A DNA stretch of 59,277 bases from Pyrinomonadaceae bacterium. Its GTDB lineage: Bacteria; Acidobacteriota; Blastocatellia; Pyrinomonadales; Pyrinomonadaceae. The notes below the pieces were generated by a model. It saw only the letters and a program-made list of their open reading frames with translations. It searched no databases and was not told where the DNA came from. The position numbers were made by a program, and so were the translations under genes. The stretch spans positions 1 through 59,277 of the forward strand of contig JAGOBH010000007.1 of the NCBI GenBank assembly GCA_017983495.1. The letters run 5' to 3'. Within the stretch, counting starts at the first letter, position 1. Each line of letters opens with the position of its first letter. This document shows positions 1-7,753 of this stretch, in pieces.

Positions 1-221
1 GGCGTGTCCGGAACAACCTCAGCCGAAATTCTCTTGTCGGGAATGGCGGTCAACTTGTCCTTTTCGCTAGCGGCAACGACAGGGCTCGGCGATGGTTCGG
101 CATTCTTCGGTCCGACCTGCGGGAGCGTGGGCTGATCGTTCGTCTGCGATGGCGCAGTGTCCTGAGCCCGTGCTGAAAGGCAGACGGAGATCAGGGCCAA
201 TAACAGTATCAGACATTTCAT
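1..221 (-). CDS. N-terminus of an exported protein (partial, runs off the left edge)
   Basis: Reading leftwards from the ATG whose complement is at 219-221, the frame is open to the window edge (73 full codons). It begins with a clear Sec signal peptide: a short basic start, a Leu/Ile-rich core and a cleavage-like SARAQ. A low-complexity Pro/Ser/Gln/Thr-rich stretch follows. No domain is visible, so the function cannot be named. It is divergently oriented from the secretin gene at 574 and the two share an intergenic region. Only the start is present, so it could be a periplasmic or outer-membrane protein of any kind. Confidence 0.6.
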   Translation of the reverse strand, partial: MKCLILLLALISVCLSARAQDTAPSQTNDQPTLPQVGPKNAEPSPSPVVAASEKDKLTAIPDKRISAEVVPDT

Positions 222-573
222 ACTCACAATACGCCGAAATTATTATGAAAGTATAGCTAGATGCAATTGAAAATAATACCATTACTTGAGCAAAAGTCGA
301 TATCATAGGTGAATTTTATGGAGTTTGGGTGCAGGCCTCGTACGGAAAAATCGGCGGAGCGTGAAGGGCTGACCAATCCGGATCCCGTAAAATTCGGCGG
401 TCAAATGACAGAATTAGGTTGCTTTTTTTGGCGAATCAGCCGAAAATTACGGGAGCGCCCGAATGTTCGGTAAACGTTGAATTTATTGCAACTTTCGGGG
501 TTCGGTGCCGTGTAAATTACTCACAGGCCGGGTCCGGCTAATTCTGTGGGTGGACAATTTTGCCAAAAACGTT
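222..573. promoter_or_regulatory. Divergent intergenic region with a long inverted repeat
   Basis: The stretch holds no convincing gene. It separates the divergent exported-protein gene and the secretin gene, so promoters for both should lie here. An imperfect inverted repeat pairs 384-398 with 439-453 (15 positions, 2 mismatches in the middle), enclosing about 40 bases that include a T-run at 423-429. It could be an operator or a structured leader of the secretin transcript. This is seen in sequence only; no known riboswitch was recognised. Confidence 0.35.
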
Positions 574-2982
574 ATGAAAAGATCGATGTACTTTCGCGTA
601 TTGCTCAGTCTCGTCCTTGTTTTTTCGATGTTATCGCCGGTGGCGGCTCTTGCCCTCGGTGACGGCAAAAAGCATTTCAAGCAGGGAATGCGCCATGAGG
701 CGGCAGAGGAGTGGGATAAAGCGAGCGAGGAGTTTGCCATCGCTGTTTCGGAGAACCCGAAGAATCCCGAATACCGTCTGCACCTGACGCGTGCATTATT
801 TAACGCATCGCAGATGTACATCAAGAAAGGAACACTTTCGGCAAAAGAAAAGGATTATGAGAACGCATATATTGCGTTTCGCAGGGCATACGCTTTCGAC
901 CCTACCAACGAATTGGCTAAATCGGAGATGGACCGAATGGTGCGCCTCCAGAGAGAATTGCTCGAGGGTAAAGAGACGAAAAATCCTGACGGTACCGTCA
1001 AGTTAGTCAAGACGGCGTTAAAGACCGACACGCAGCCGCAATTGCCGCAAAAGCTCGAAAAGCTCCGCGACCTGCCATTTCCGGCGGGCGTCGATCTGCA
1101 GTTTATTATCAAGGAACTGGCACGTGACCTCGACCTCAACGTGCTTTTCGACACCGAATCGTTTCGTACGGCCGGCCGAAAGACCAACATCGATCTTAAG
1201 AACGTAACGGCTGCTCGGGCACTGGATTATATCTTTTTGCAGGAGGGCCTGTTCTTTCAAAAGGTCGGCCCGCGAACGATAATCGTGGCATTGCAGACCC
1301 AGCGGCAGAAGTTTCAACAGCTCGTTTTGCGTACATTCTACCTGCAAAACGCCTCACCCAAAGACATCGCTAAGGTCGTCCAGACCGCCATTCCGGCACA
1401 GCCGGGACGTACGCAGACCATCGTTCTGACCGATGACGCGACCAACAGCGTGACGATCCGCGACACCGAGGAGAATATTCGCCTGATCGGCAAACTGATC
1501 TCGTCGCTCGATAAGGACCGGGCCGAGGTCGTGATGGAAGTTTCGATCTACGAGGTCAACAAGAGCGACCTGATCGAATTCGGTAACCAGATCGGATCGA
1601 CCGGACCCAACGGAACGCTTAACAATTTGGGCGGCGTCGGTTTCCCGACCGTTCGTGCAGGCCCGTCCGGTCCGATCACAACCGGTCTTCCGTTTACCGG
1701 AACAGACGCCCTGGCTATTGCGTTCGGTATTCCGACCAGTCAGATCACCGCGCTCCAAAACAAATCGAACACTAAGCTGATCGCATCGACCCAGATCCAT
1801 GCGTTCAATAACGAAGATTCGTCGGCTCGTATCGGTCAGCGTGTGCCGGTTCGAACTGCCCAATTCCAAACTGGCAGCGGGACGGTGAATAACGGTGGCG
1901 TTGTGTCGGACGTTATCAATTACGAACAAGTTGGACTTACGCTCAAATTTAAGCCTCTTGTATTTCCAAATCAGGATGTCCAGGTCGCGATGGAGATCGA
2001 GTCAAAAGACGTGGCCGGTGCTCAAACGCTGACCCCGACCTTTACAGAACGTACCGTTAAGGGAACCGCTCGTGTGCAGAATAACAAAACGCTGCTGCTG
2101 GCAAGCGTTGCATCAGGTGTCGAAACCAAAGGTAGTCGCGGCCTGCCGCTGATCGGATTGATCCCTATAATTGGCAGACTGTTCAGCGTGGCAACGCGTG
2201 ATAATCGAAATATTGACATCGTAATTGCTGTCACGCCGCGTGTGATACGTGCTCCGGCCATCATGCCCGAGGACGAGATCGAACGCCCGACGGGAAGTCT
2301 GGCGGTGCCGACGTCAAATTCCCTCGAAGCGATGATCGTTGAAGAAGAGCGTGAAGAGATGCTGGCACTTGCACGGAAAACGCCGACAAATGTTGAGGTT
2401 CAGCTGCCCGACCAGCCGACAGGCCCGGAATATGTCCGCTCGGGTGCACCGCAGACAACGGCTTCGGCTAAGAATGACGGTTCGTCGCCGGCACTGGTGC
2501 CGATCGATTCGTCGACAAAGGCTCTGCAGTTAAATCAGACGGCCAACGTGGTCGGCGTCTCAAAGGCTCCGGCCGAGACCTCGACGGTTCCCACGGCCGA
2601 GCTTACGCTGCCGAATGACTTCAAGGAAATGAAGGCCGGCGAACGTACTAAGATCGCTGTTATGATCGACGGCTCGGCGGAGTTTCGCTCGGGCGTGGTG
2701 GGGCTGAGGTTCGACCCAGCCAAGCTCGCGATCCGTTCGATCGCGATGGGCGATGCGTTCGGTGCGTCGGCCAACTTGCCGGTGACACCGTTCCTGAACC
2801 AAAACGGGCGGATGTTTGTCTCGTTGACGGCAAAGGACGGTGTTGCGACGTTGAACGGCGGAACGCTGGTGATCGTTGAGGTCGAGGCTCTAGCCGACGG
2901 CGTGCCGGCGATAGCGTTCGAGACGGAAGTGCTCAATCTTCTTACGGCAGACGGGAAGAATTTTGCGATCAAGATCAACTAA
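574..2982 (+). CDS. Secretin (GspD/PilQ family) with N-terminal TPR and C-terminal cohesin domain
   Basis: An outer-membrane secretin-type channel subunit for type II secretion or type IV pili. I place the start at ATG 574, which gives a clean Sec signal peptide (MKRSMYFR then a Leu/Val core); a GTG at 505 would add 23 unlikely residues. Order of domains (numbering from 574): TPR-like helices ~33-115; an STN/N0-like segment ~165-240; an N1-type secretin ring domain ~250-325; the secretin beta domain ~400-560 with VPVRTAQ, LPLIGLIPIIGRLF and DIVIAVTPRVI; a Pro/Ala/Ser-rich linker; and a cohesin-like beta domain ~680-802. Two pseudopilins and a PilM-like protein follow directly, so this is the head of a secretion/pilus operon. 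No secretion ATPase or platform protein is present in the window. The C-terminal cohesin fusion is the unusual part. Confidence 0.9.
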   Translation: MKRSMYFRVLLSLVLVFSMLSPVAALALGDGKKHFKQGMRHEAAEEWDKASEEFAIAVSENPKNPEYRLHLTRALFNASQMYIKKGTLSAKEKDYENAYIAFRRAYAFDPTNELAKSEMDRMVRLQRELLEGKETKNPDGTVKLVKTALKTDTQPQLPQKLEKLRDLPFPAGVDLQFIIKELARDLDLNVLFDTESFRTAGRKTNIDLKNVTAARALDYIFLQEGLFFQKVGPRTIIVALQTQRQKFQQLVLRTFYLQNASPKDIAKVVQTAIPAQPGRTQTIVLTDDATNSVTIRDTEENIRLIGKLISSLDKDRAEVVMEVSIYEVNKSDLIEFGNQIGSTGPNGTLNNLGGVGFPTVRAGPSGPITTGLPFTGTDALAIAFGIPTSQITALQNKSNTKLIASTQIHAFNNEDSSARIGQRVPVRTAQFQTGSGTVNNGGVVSDVINYEQVGLTLKFKPLVFPNQDVQVAMEIESKDVAGAQTLTPTFTERTVKGTARVQNNKTLLLASVASGVETKGSRGLPLIGLIPIIGRLFSVATRDNRNIDIVIAVTPRVIRAPAIMPEDEIERPTGSLAVPTSNSLEAMIVEEEREEMLALARKTPTNVEVQLPDQPTGPEYVRSGAPQTTASAKNDGSSPALVPIDSSTKALQLNQTANVVGVSKAPAETSTVPTAELTLPNDFKEMKAGERTKIAVMIDGSAEFRSGVVGLRFDPAKLAIRSIAMGDAFGASANLPVTPFLNQNGRMFVSLTAKDGVATLNGGTLVIVEVEALADGVPAIAFETEVLNLLTADGKNFAIKIN

Positions 2983-2988
2983 CTTTTG

Positions 2989-3636
2989 ATGAAAGGGCGG
3001 AAACGGATCATTTCAAAAAGTACGGACGGCTACAGTTTGCTTGAGCTTGTGGCAACGCTGTCCGTACTCGCCATCCTCGTAATGGGCACGATTCCGATGG
3101 CCCAGAACGCTGTGAAGCGGCAAAAGGAATTGCGGCTGCGCGAATCGTTGAGGATGATGCGAAACGCGATCGACGAATTTAAGCGGGACAGCTATGGTGC
3201 ATGTCCGCAGGGTGCGATCACGAGCGGCAATCCGGCCGCGGCGGCACAGGGCGGAGCGATCCCGACCGATCCCCGAAGCCGTGTTGTGATCGACGATTGC
3301 AAGATATTCGAATCGGACAACCCGGACCGGTATCCGCCGACCATCGAGACACTGGTTGACGGCGTCAAGGTCAAAGCACGCGGCATTAACGCCACCGGCG
3401 GCAGCGGCATCTCGGGCGACAGTAAGCAGGCGACCGAGCTAAACGAGGTGAAGGAACTTAATAAGGTATATCTGCGTGAACTGCCGATCGACCCGATGAC
3501 CGGAGAATCGGATTGGAAGTTTCGCTCGTCATATCAGGATAAGGATTCGGATAACTGGGACGAGATCAATGTTTTCGACGTCAGGTCAGCCTCCGACGAA
3601 GAAGCGATGAACGGGGAGAAGTATAGTGATTGGTAA
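2989..3636 (+). CDS. Type II secretion/type IV pilus pseudopilin (GspG-like)
   Basis: A 215-residue protein starting at ATG 2989, six bases after the secretin stop. After a basic leader it has a prepilin peptidase site of the form GYSLLE, with Glu at mature position 5, followed by a hydrophobic helix (VATLSVLAILVMG) and an amphipathic continuation ending in RMMRNAIDEFKRD. The rest is a soluble domain with a GspG-like DPMTGESDW element. Its role is as a minor or major subunit of a periplasmic pseudopilus or pilus, processed by a prepilin peptidase that is not in this window. Its last 11 bases overlap the next pseudopilin gene, which suggests translational coupling. Confidence 0.85.
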   Translation: MKGRKRIISKSTDGYSLLELVATLSVLAILVMGTIPMAQNAVKRQKELRLRESLRMMRNAIDEFKRDSYGACPQGAITSGNPAAAAQGGAIPTDPRSRVVIDDCKIFESDNPDRYPPTIETLVDGVKVKARGINATGGSGISGDSKQATELNEVKELNKVYLRELPIDPMTGESDWKFRSSYQDKDSDNWDEINVFDVRSASDEEAMNGEKYSDW

Positions 3637-4066
3637 TTGGCAGCGGTCAGCGGTGAGTGGTGAGTGGTCAGGTAAGACGCGAGCCAAAGGTCAGACAGGG
3701 TTTTCCTTGTTGGAACTGATGATCGCGATGTTTATCATGATCATCCTGTTGTCGGTCGCCATCCCGACCTATCAGCGGAGCGTCCAGCAGGCGCGTGAGA
3801 CCGTGTTGAAGGAAAATTTGTGGCAGATGCGGCGGGCGATCGACCAGTTTTCGGCCGATAAGGGCAAACTGCCCAAGACCATCGACGAAATGGTCGAGGC
3901 AAAATATCTGCGTGAAAAACCGATGGACCCGATCCTCGAAAAAGCCGAATGGGAAGAGGTGCAGGGCGAAGATACGAACACACCGGACGGCGAATCGGGC
4001 CTGAAAGACGTAAGAAGCATGGCCGAGGGCGACGACAGCCAGGGGCTGGCTTACAACAAATACTAG
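3626..4066 (+). CDS. Second pseudopilin (GspG-like) whose leader is encoded by a heptamer repeat tract
   Basis: A 146-residue pseudopilin. The processing site is GFSLLELM with Glu5, followed by the hydrophobic helix IAMFIMIILLSVAIP and a GspG-like region (NLWQMRRAIDQF, ... KPMDPI). The GTG at 3626 is preceded by a purine-rich ribosome binding site (GGGGAGAA at 3613-3620), which supports starting inside the end of the preceding gene. The unprocessed leader is unusually long (about 24 residues), and most of it is encoded by tandem 7-base units at 3629-3669. An alternative in-frame GTG at 3653 lies inside the tract but has no good binding site. The gene belongs to the secretin-pseudopilin-PilM operon. 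Confidence 0.85.
   Translation: MIGNWQRSAVSGEWSGKTRAKGQTGFSLLELMIAMFIMIILLSVAIPTYQRSVQQARETVLKENLWQMRRAIDQFSADKGKLPKTIDEMVEAKYLREKPMDPILEKAEWEEVQGEDTNTPDGESGLKDVRSMAEGDDSQGLAYNKY
3629..3669 (+). repeat. Heptanucleotide tandem repeat inside the pseudopilin leader
   Basis: Four consecutive 7-base units, AGCGGTC, AGCGGTG, AGTGGTG and AGTGGTC, occupy 3642-3669. Two degenerate units (ATTGGTA, ATTGGC) lie just before at 3629-3641. The tract sits between the likely start codon (3626) and the mature pilin sequence, so a gain or loss of one unit would shift the reading frame. The stop codon of the upstream pseudopilin (3634-3636) also falls inside it. It resembles the short heptameric tandem repeats described in cyanobacterial genomes. 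That similarity is from memory, not from a search. Confidence 0.75.
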
Positions 4067-4070
4067 TAGA

Positions 4071-5000
4071 ATGCTTTTCTCACTTACCAAACCAAATTAC
4101 CCGAACGCGGCGATCGGTATCGAACGCAATAGTATCTCGGCGATCGCTCTGCAAAAGGCCGGACGCGGAAGTTACTCGATCAAACAGGCGGCGACTGTCG
4201 ATCTGCCGGAAGGCATTCTGAATCCGAGCTTTTTGGATCGAAATCTTGCGGATCCGATAGAGTTTGCCGCGAGTCTGGAGGCAACGATCGTAAGTGCGGG
4301 GATGATGAACCAAAAACGCTGGTCCATCTCGCTGCCCAGCAGCACGGCCCGCTCGGCGATCATCACGCTCGATGCCGAGCCGGCGTCGCGACAGGAAACT
4401 GAAGAGATACTCGAATGGAAGGCAGAACAGACATTTGGTGCTCCGGCGTCGCAGTTGCGAATCTCACGCAAAAGGATATCGGCAAACCGCGAGGGCAAGC
4501 CGCGTTATTTCGCGACCGCCATTTCGCTTGGCGTCATCGATGAATACGAATTGGTCTTCGAACGATTTGGCTGGTCTGCGGGCCTGATTCTCCCCCGTGC
4601 GGTCGGCGAGGCGAACTGGCTGGTCAGCCGGACCGATAAGTCTGATTCGCTGCTTATCAGCGAGCAGTTTGACGGATTTACGGCTCTGCTGCTCCGCGGC
4701 GGCGAACCAACGGTCGTCCGAACCGTAACGTGTCTCCGCAATGAGATCGACGACGAAGTCTTTCGGTTATTGATGTTTTATAACGACCGTTACGGAACAC
4801 TGGGCGACGGCGGTTATCTCGAACGGATATTGCTTGTCGGCAGAGATCTGATCCCGGCAAAAATAACCGATATAGCGTTGCAAGCGCTCGGAAAAACACT
4901 GCAGATAATGCGTCCGTCGGATATCGGCCTGGTGCTGCCGGACGCGAGTTTCAATTTCGAAGAGCTCGCCGGACCGGCCGCACTTGCCGCTCTCGCCTGA
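4071..5000 (+). CDS. PilM-like (GspL/PilM family) actin-fold ATPase of the pilus/secretion inner-membrane complex
   Basis: A 309-residue protein immediately downstream of the pseudopilins (4 bases). The start reads like PilM: an AAIGIERNSISAIAL strand pair typical of the first actin-fold subdomain. A SLPSSTARSAIITLD segment and the LLISEQFDGFTALLLRGGEP segment follow. PilM proteins are cytoplasmic and link the PilN/PilO membrane pair to the pilus motor; here no PilN or PilO gene follows. Sequence identity with textbook PilM is low, and an HSP70-like phosphate motif is not obvious, so I call it PilM-like rather than pilM. It closes the four-gene cluster begun by the secretin. Confidence 0.7.
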   Translation: MLFSLTKPNYPNAAIGIERNSISAIALQKAGRGSYSIKQAATVDLPEGILNPSFLDRNLADPIEFAASLEATIVSAGMMNQKRWSISLPSSTARSAIITLDAEPASRQETEEILEWKAEQTFGAPASQLRISRKRISANREGKPRYFATAISLGVIDEYELVFERFGWSAGLILPRAVGEANWLVSRTDKSDSLLISEQFDGFTALLLRGGEPTVVRTVTCLRNEIDDEVFRLLMFYNDRYGTLGDGGYLERILLVGRDLIPAKITDIALQALGKTLQIMRPSDIGLVLPDASFNFEELAGPAALAALA

Positions 5001-5027
5001 TTTAGCGCGACTTTCGGGTTGCGGTTT

Positions 5028-5054
5028 GAAACTTTATCGAAGAGAATACCGTAA
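5028..5054 (+). promoter_or_regulatory. Possible ECF-type promoter for the sigma factor gene
   Basis: GAAACTT at 5028-5034 is followed after 15 bases by CGTAA at 5050-5054, 13 bases before the sigma factor ATG. Both boxes and the spacing resemble promoters used by ECF sigma factors, which often transcribe their own gene. This is pattern matching by eye; the very short leader and lack of a Shine-Dalgarno sequence are noted. Confidence 0.35.
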
Positions 5055-5067
5055 ATAAATCCGAACG

Positions 5068-5673
5068 ATGACGAGCTACGCAATAACACTAACTGAAATA
5101 CGCAGCCTGACTGATGGCGAACTGATAGTCAACGCGGTCGCCGGACGCACTGACGGCTTTGAGGAGCTCGTTCGCCGCTATCAGCGTCCGATCACGTCTT
5201 ACGTCTATCGCATGCTCGGCAATCACGAGTCAGCTCTCGACGTCACGCAGGAAGTCTTCATAAAAGTTTACAATTCCCTTCACAAGTACAGCTCGGAATA
5301 CAAGTTTTCGACGTGGCTGTATCGCATCGCGCATAACGCCGCAATCGACCATATGCGTCGCAATTCGATCACGGCAATGAGCATCGAGAGCGAGAATGCC
5401 GACGGCACATTTCAGCTCCAGATCGAGAGCCGACGGCCGTCGCCCGAGCAGGATCACGAACGTAACGAGTGGAGGAACGAGATCGACGCTGTGGTCAAAT
5501 GCCTGCCGCCGTCGTACCGCGACCTGATCTTGCTGAGGCATTCGCGTGACCTGTCGTATGATGAGATCGCGCAAATCACGGGTTTGCCACTCGGCACGGT
5601 AAAGAACAGGTTGTTCAGAGCCCGCGAAATGATGAGGCAAATGTTCGTCGAACGAGGATTTAAGGGGATCTAA
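5068..5673 (+). CDS. ECF sigma factor (RpoE-like sigma-70 family)
   Basis: A 201-residue sigma factor. Region 2 is clear (FEELVRRYQRPITSYVYRM, then SALDVTQEVFIKVY and FSTWLYRIAHNAAIDHMRR), and region 4 carries the helix-turn-helix (LPPSYRDLILLRHSRDLSYDEIA then GLPLGTVKNRLFRAREMMR). Length and architecture (sigma 2 plus sigma 4 only) fit the ECF group that responds to envelope stress. Its cognate anti-sigma factor is most likely the zinc-finger protein at 6064, two genes downstream, with a DUF4870 protein in between. A promoter-like GAAACTT/CGTAA pair just upstream suggests autoregulation. Confidence 0.93.
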   Translation: MTSYAITLTEIRSLTDGELIVNAVAGRTDGFEELVRRYQRPITSYVYRMLGNHESALDVTQEVFIKVYNSLHKYSSEYKFSTWLYRIAHNAAIDHMRRNSITAMSIESENADGTFQLQIESRRPSPEQDHERNEWRNEIDAVVKCLPPSYRDLILLRHSRDLSYDEIAQITGLPLGTVKNRLFRAREMMRQMFVERGFKGI

Positions 5674-5676
5674 GTT

Positions 5677-6054
5677 ATGAGCTATCAGATGCAATTTCAA
5701 CCGCCGACGTCGCTTCAGACCACGGAACAGAGGCAAATGGGACTCTGGCTGCATCTTTCGCAGCTGGCGAACGTCATATTGTTTCCTGTCGGCATAGTGG
5801 TGCCGATCGTGCTGTGGCAGACGCAGAAGGAAAAGATGCCTGCCCTCGATGCTCATGGCAAGATGGTCGTCAACTGGATGATCTCCTCGGCAATCTACGC
5901 GATCGCGAGCATCGTATTGATGTTCGTTTTGATCGGATTTTTGACGATTCTGGCGGTCGGGATCATGGGTATTGTTTTCCCCATCATCGGTGCGATGAAG
6001 GCGAATAACGGCGAGTTGTGGGAATATCCGTTGACGATCAAATTCTTAAAATAG
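5677..6054 (+). CDS. DUF4870-like small membrane protein
   Basis: A 125-residue protein starting 3 bases after the sigma factor stop, with a GGGG-containing binding site. After a polar N-terminus it has the DUF4870 pattern: MGLWLHLSQLANVI, a first hydrophobic segment ending in PIVLWQTQKEKMP, the conserved MVVNWMISS motif, and a long hydrophobic segment. The family has no assigned reaction. It lies between a sigma factor and its anti-sigma factor in what looks like one operon, so it may be a membrane member of that stress module. That role is inference from position only. Confidence 0.8.
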   Translation: MSYQMQFQPPTSLQTTEQRQMGLWLHLSQLANVILFPVGIVVPIVLWQTQKEKMPALDAHGKMVVNWMISSAIYAIASIVLMFVLIGFLTILAVGIMGIVFPIIGAMKANNGELWEYPLTIKFLK

Positions 6055-6063
6055 GTTAGGGTA

Positions 6064-6633
6064 ATGGAATTGGTAAGTGAGTTCAATTTGGGTGAGTGCC
6101 CGGCGATAGAGATCGCGTCGTATGTCGACGGCGAACTCTCGCAGGAGCGCGAACTCGAACTCGAACTTCACTTTGCCGGCTGTCCTCAGTGCAGGGAAGA
6201 GATCCAACTGCAGCGGCAGTTTTTGTGTACGCTTAACTCGCGCCTGGCAAGCGATCGTGAAGTCGAACTTCCTGCTAATTTTACAAAACAGATCGTAACG
6301 AACGCCGAAAGCTCGGTCTCCGGGCTCCGAAAGGCAAGCGAACGATTTAACGCGGCGTTTATATGCATGGCGTTGTTTATTTTTGTGCTGTTCGCACTGG
6401 GCTCGGATGCATTCGGTCTTTTTGCCGGAATAGGTGACGCTTTTGATAAGGCCGCTGCTGTTGCCGGTCTGGCCGGACATATCGTGCTCTCGTTTTTGGT
6501 TGGCGTCGGTGTGGTACTGCGTTCATTGAGTGGTCCGTTTTCGATGCCGGCACTCGCGATGCTTTTTTCAGCCATTGCTCTGGTTCTGCTTCTGCGGTTT
6601 TCGCGATCGCTATTCGGGCTTGGCCGCACTTAG
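6064..6633 (+). CDS. Zinc-finger (zf-HC2) transmembrane anti-sigma factor
   Basis: A 189-residue protein. Residues 11-45 form an anti-sigma zinc-binding domain: CPAIEIASYVDGEL, then the His-x3-Cys-x2-Cys signature in HFAGCPQC. Such domains bind and hold an ECF sigma factor; the partner is most likely the product of 5068. The C-terminal half holds about three hydrophobic segments (FICMALFIFVLFALG, IVLSFLVGVGVVL, MPALAMLFSAIALVLLL), so the protein sits in the cytoplasmic membrane with its sigma-binding domain inside. The next gene starts 13 bases downstream. Confidence 0.88.
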   Translation: MELVSEFNLGECPAIEIASYVDGELSQERELELELHFAGCPQCREEIQLQRQFLCTLNSRLASDREVELPANFTKQIVTNAESSVSGLRKASERFNAAFICMALFIFVLFALGSDAFGLFAGIGDAFDKAAAVAGLAGHIVLSFLVGVGVVLRSLSGPFSMPALAMLFSAIALVLLLRFSRSLFGLGRT

Positions 6634-6646
6634 ATTTTCCACCAAC

Positions 6647-7609
6647 GTGAACTATTCTTTCAGGACGATCATTTCAGACAAGCTAAGCGTCCGGGCTATT
6701 GCATATGCGATCTGGCTCGCGTGTTTGGTGTTTGCGTTGACCCTGACGGCCCAGGCAAGGCCGGAGATCACTCTTTCTGATGACGAAAAGACTCTGATCG
6801 TCGAAGACGCTCCTGAAATGGAGGTGCTCGCGATCGCCAAATCGGTCGAAGTTCGAAAAAGTGCAAAAGGTGTCTTTTCTTTCGGCGGTGACGTGATAGT
6901 GAGCGGCCGCGTCGAAGGCGATGTTGCCACGATCGGCGGTTCCGTTATTCAGAAAGAAAGCGGTTATATCGGCGGCGACGTGATCGTTTTTGGCGGATCG
7001 TACAAGCACGAGAGCCAGACAGCACTCCGCGAACCTGGGAAAGAAACGGTGGTCTTCGGCGTTTGGGAAGACGAACTGCGTGATCTGGCCCAAAATCCGT
7101 CACAGATACTCTCTCCGACAATGAGCTGGACGTTTCTCGCTCAACGCCTCCTGCTTGCGTTGTTTTGGTTTGCCGTCTCGATGGTACTGATGACAATTGC
7201 ACCTGGTGCGGTCGGCCGTGCGGTCGCCAGAATACAGCTTTCAACGCTGACTGTGAGTTCGCTCGGTTCGGTGGCGTTCATCGGTGCGATGATCGCAATC
7301 GTCGGCAGCCTAAGCGTCTTGCCTGACTTCCTCAGTGCGACGCTAGGATTGATGGGGCTCCTAATATTGCTGCTCGCGTATGTTTTCGGCCGAGTCGCTT
7401 TGCAAGTCACTGTCGGCAAGATCATTCAAAAGCAGTTCTTATCCGAGATCAACCGCTCCGAAACTCTTGGAACGCTGCTCGGCGTCCTCGTTTGGACCTT
7501 GCTCTTATCAATCCCGTACATCTGGATAATTGCGCTTTTCTCGGTATTCGCGGTCGGTATCGGACTCATACTGACGGCCCGCTCCTCTAATGTCTGGCAA
7601 AAGGCGTAA
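6647..7609 (+). CDS. Membrane protein with bactofilin-like repeat segment
   Basis: I start it at GTG 6647 (320 residues), just after the anti-sigma stop. The N-terminus has a hydrophobic signal-like segment ending in LTLTAQA. Residues ~50-105 contain turn-like repeats rich in GGDV (FSFGGDVIVSGRVEGDVATI, then GYIGGDVIVFGGS), the short beta-helix pattern of polymer-forming bactofilin-type domains. The second half has about four hydrophobic segments. Similar proteins occur downstream of anti-sigma factors, but no reaction is known. The domain probably lies outside the cytoplasm because it follows a signal segment, unlike classical cytoplasmic bactofilins. Confidence 0.75.
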   Translation: MNYSFRTIISDKLSVRAIAYAIWLACLVFALTLTAQARPEITLSDDEKTLIVEDAPEMEVLAIAKSVEVRKSAKGVFSFGGDVIVSGRVEGDVATIGGSVIQKESGYIGGDVIVFGGSYKHESQTALREPGKETVVFGVWEDELRDLAQNPSQILSPTMSWTFLAQRLLLALFWFAVSMVLMTIAPGAVGRAVARIQLSTLTVSSLGSVAFIGAMIAIVGSLSVLPDFLSATLGLMGLLILLLAYVFGRVALQVTVGKIIQKQFLSEINRSETLGTLLGVLVWTLLLSIPYIWIIALFSVFAVGIGLILTARSSNVWQKA

Positions 7610-7753
7610 GCCGAATGCTTGCACAATTTTACATTTCTTTACAAATAGCCCCGAACCTAACTGATAAAATTAACGTCATATAGTTTGTTAATCGAATCTA
7701 TTTAACGTTTAGAAGCGAAACAAACCTGAGGAAAATCAGTTTTTATAATAATA

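Noticed and set aside
505..573. GTG 505 as start of the secretin
   Set aside because: It would place 23 polar/mixed residues before the signal peptide that begins at 574.
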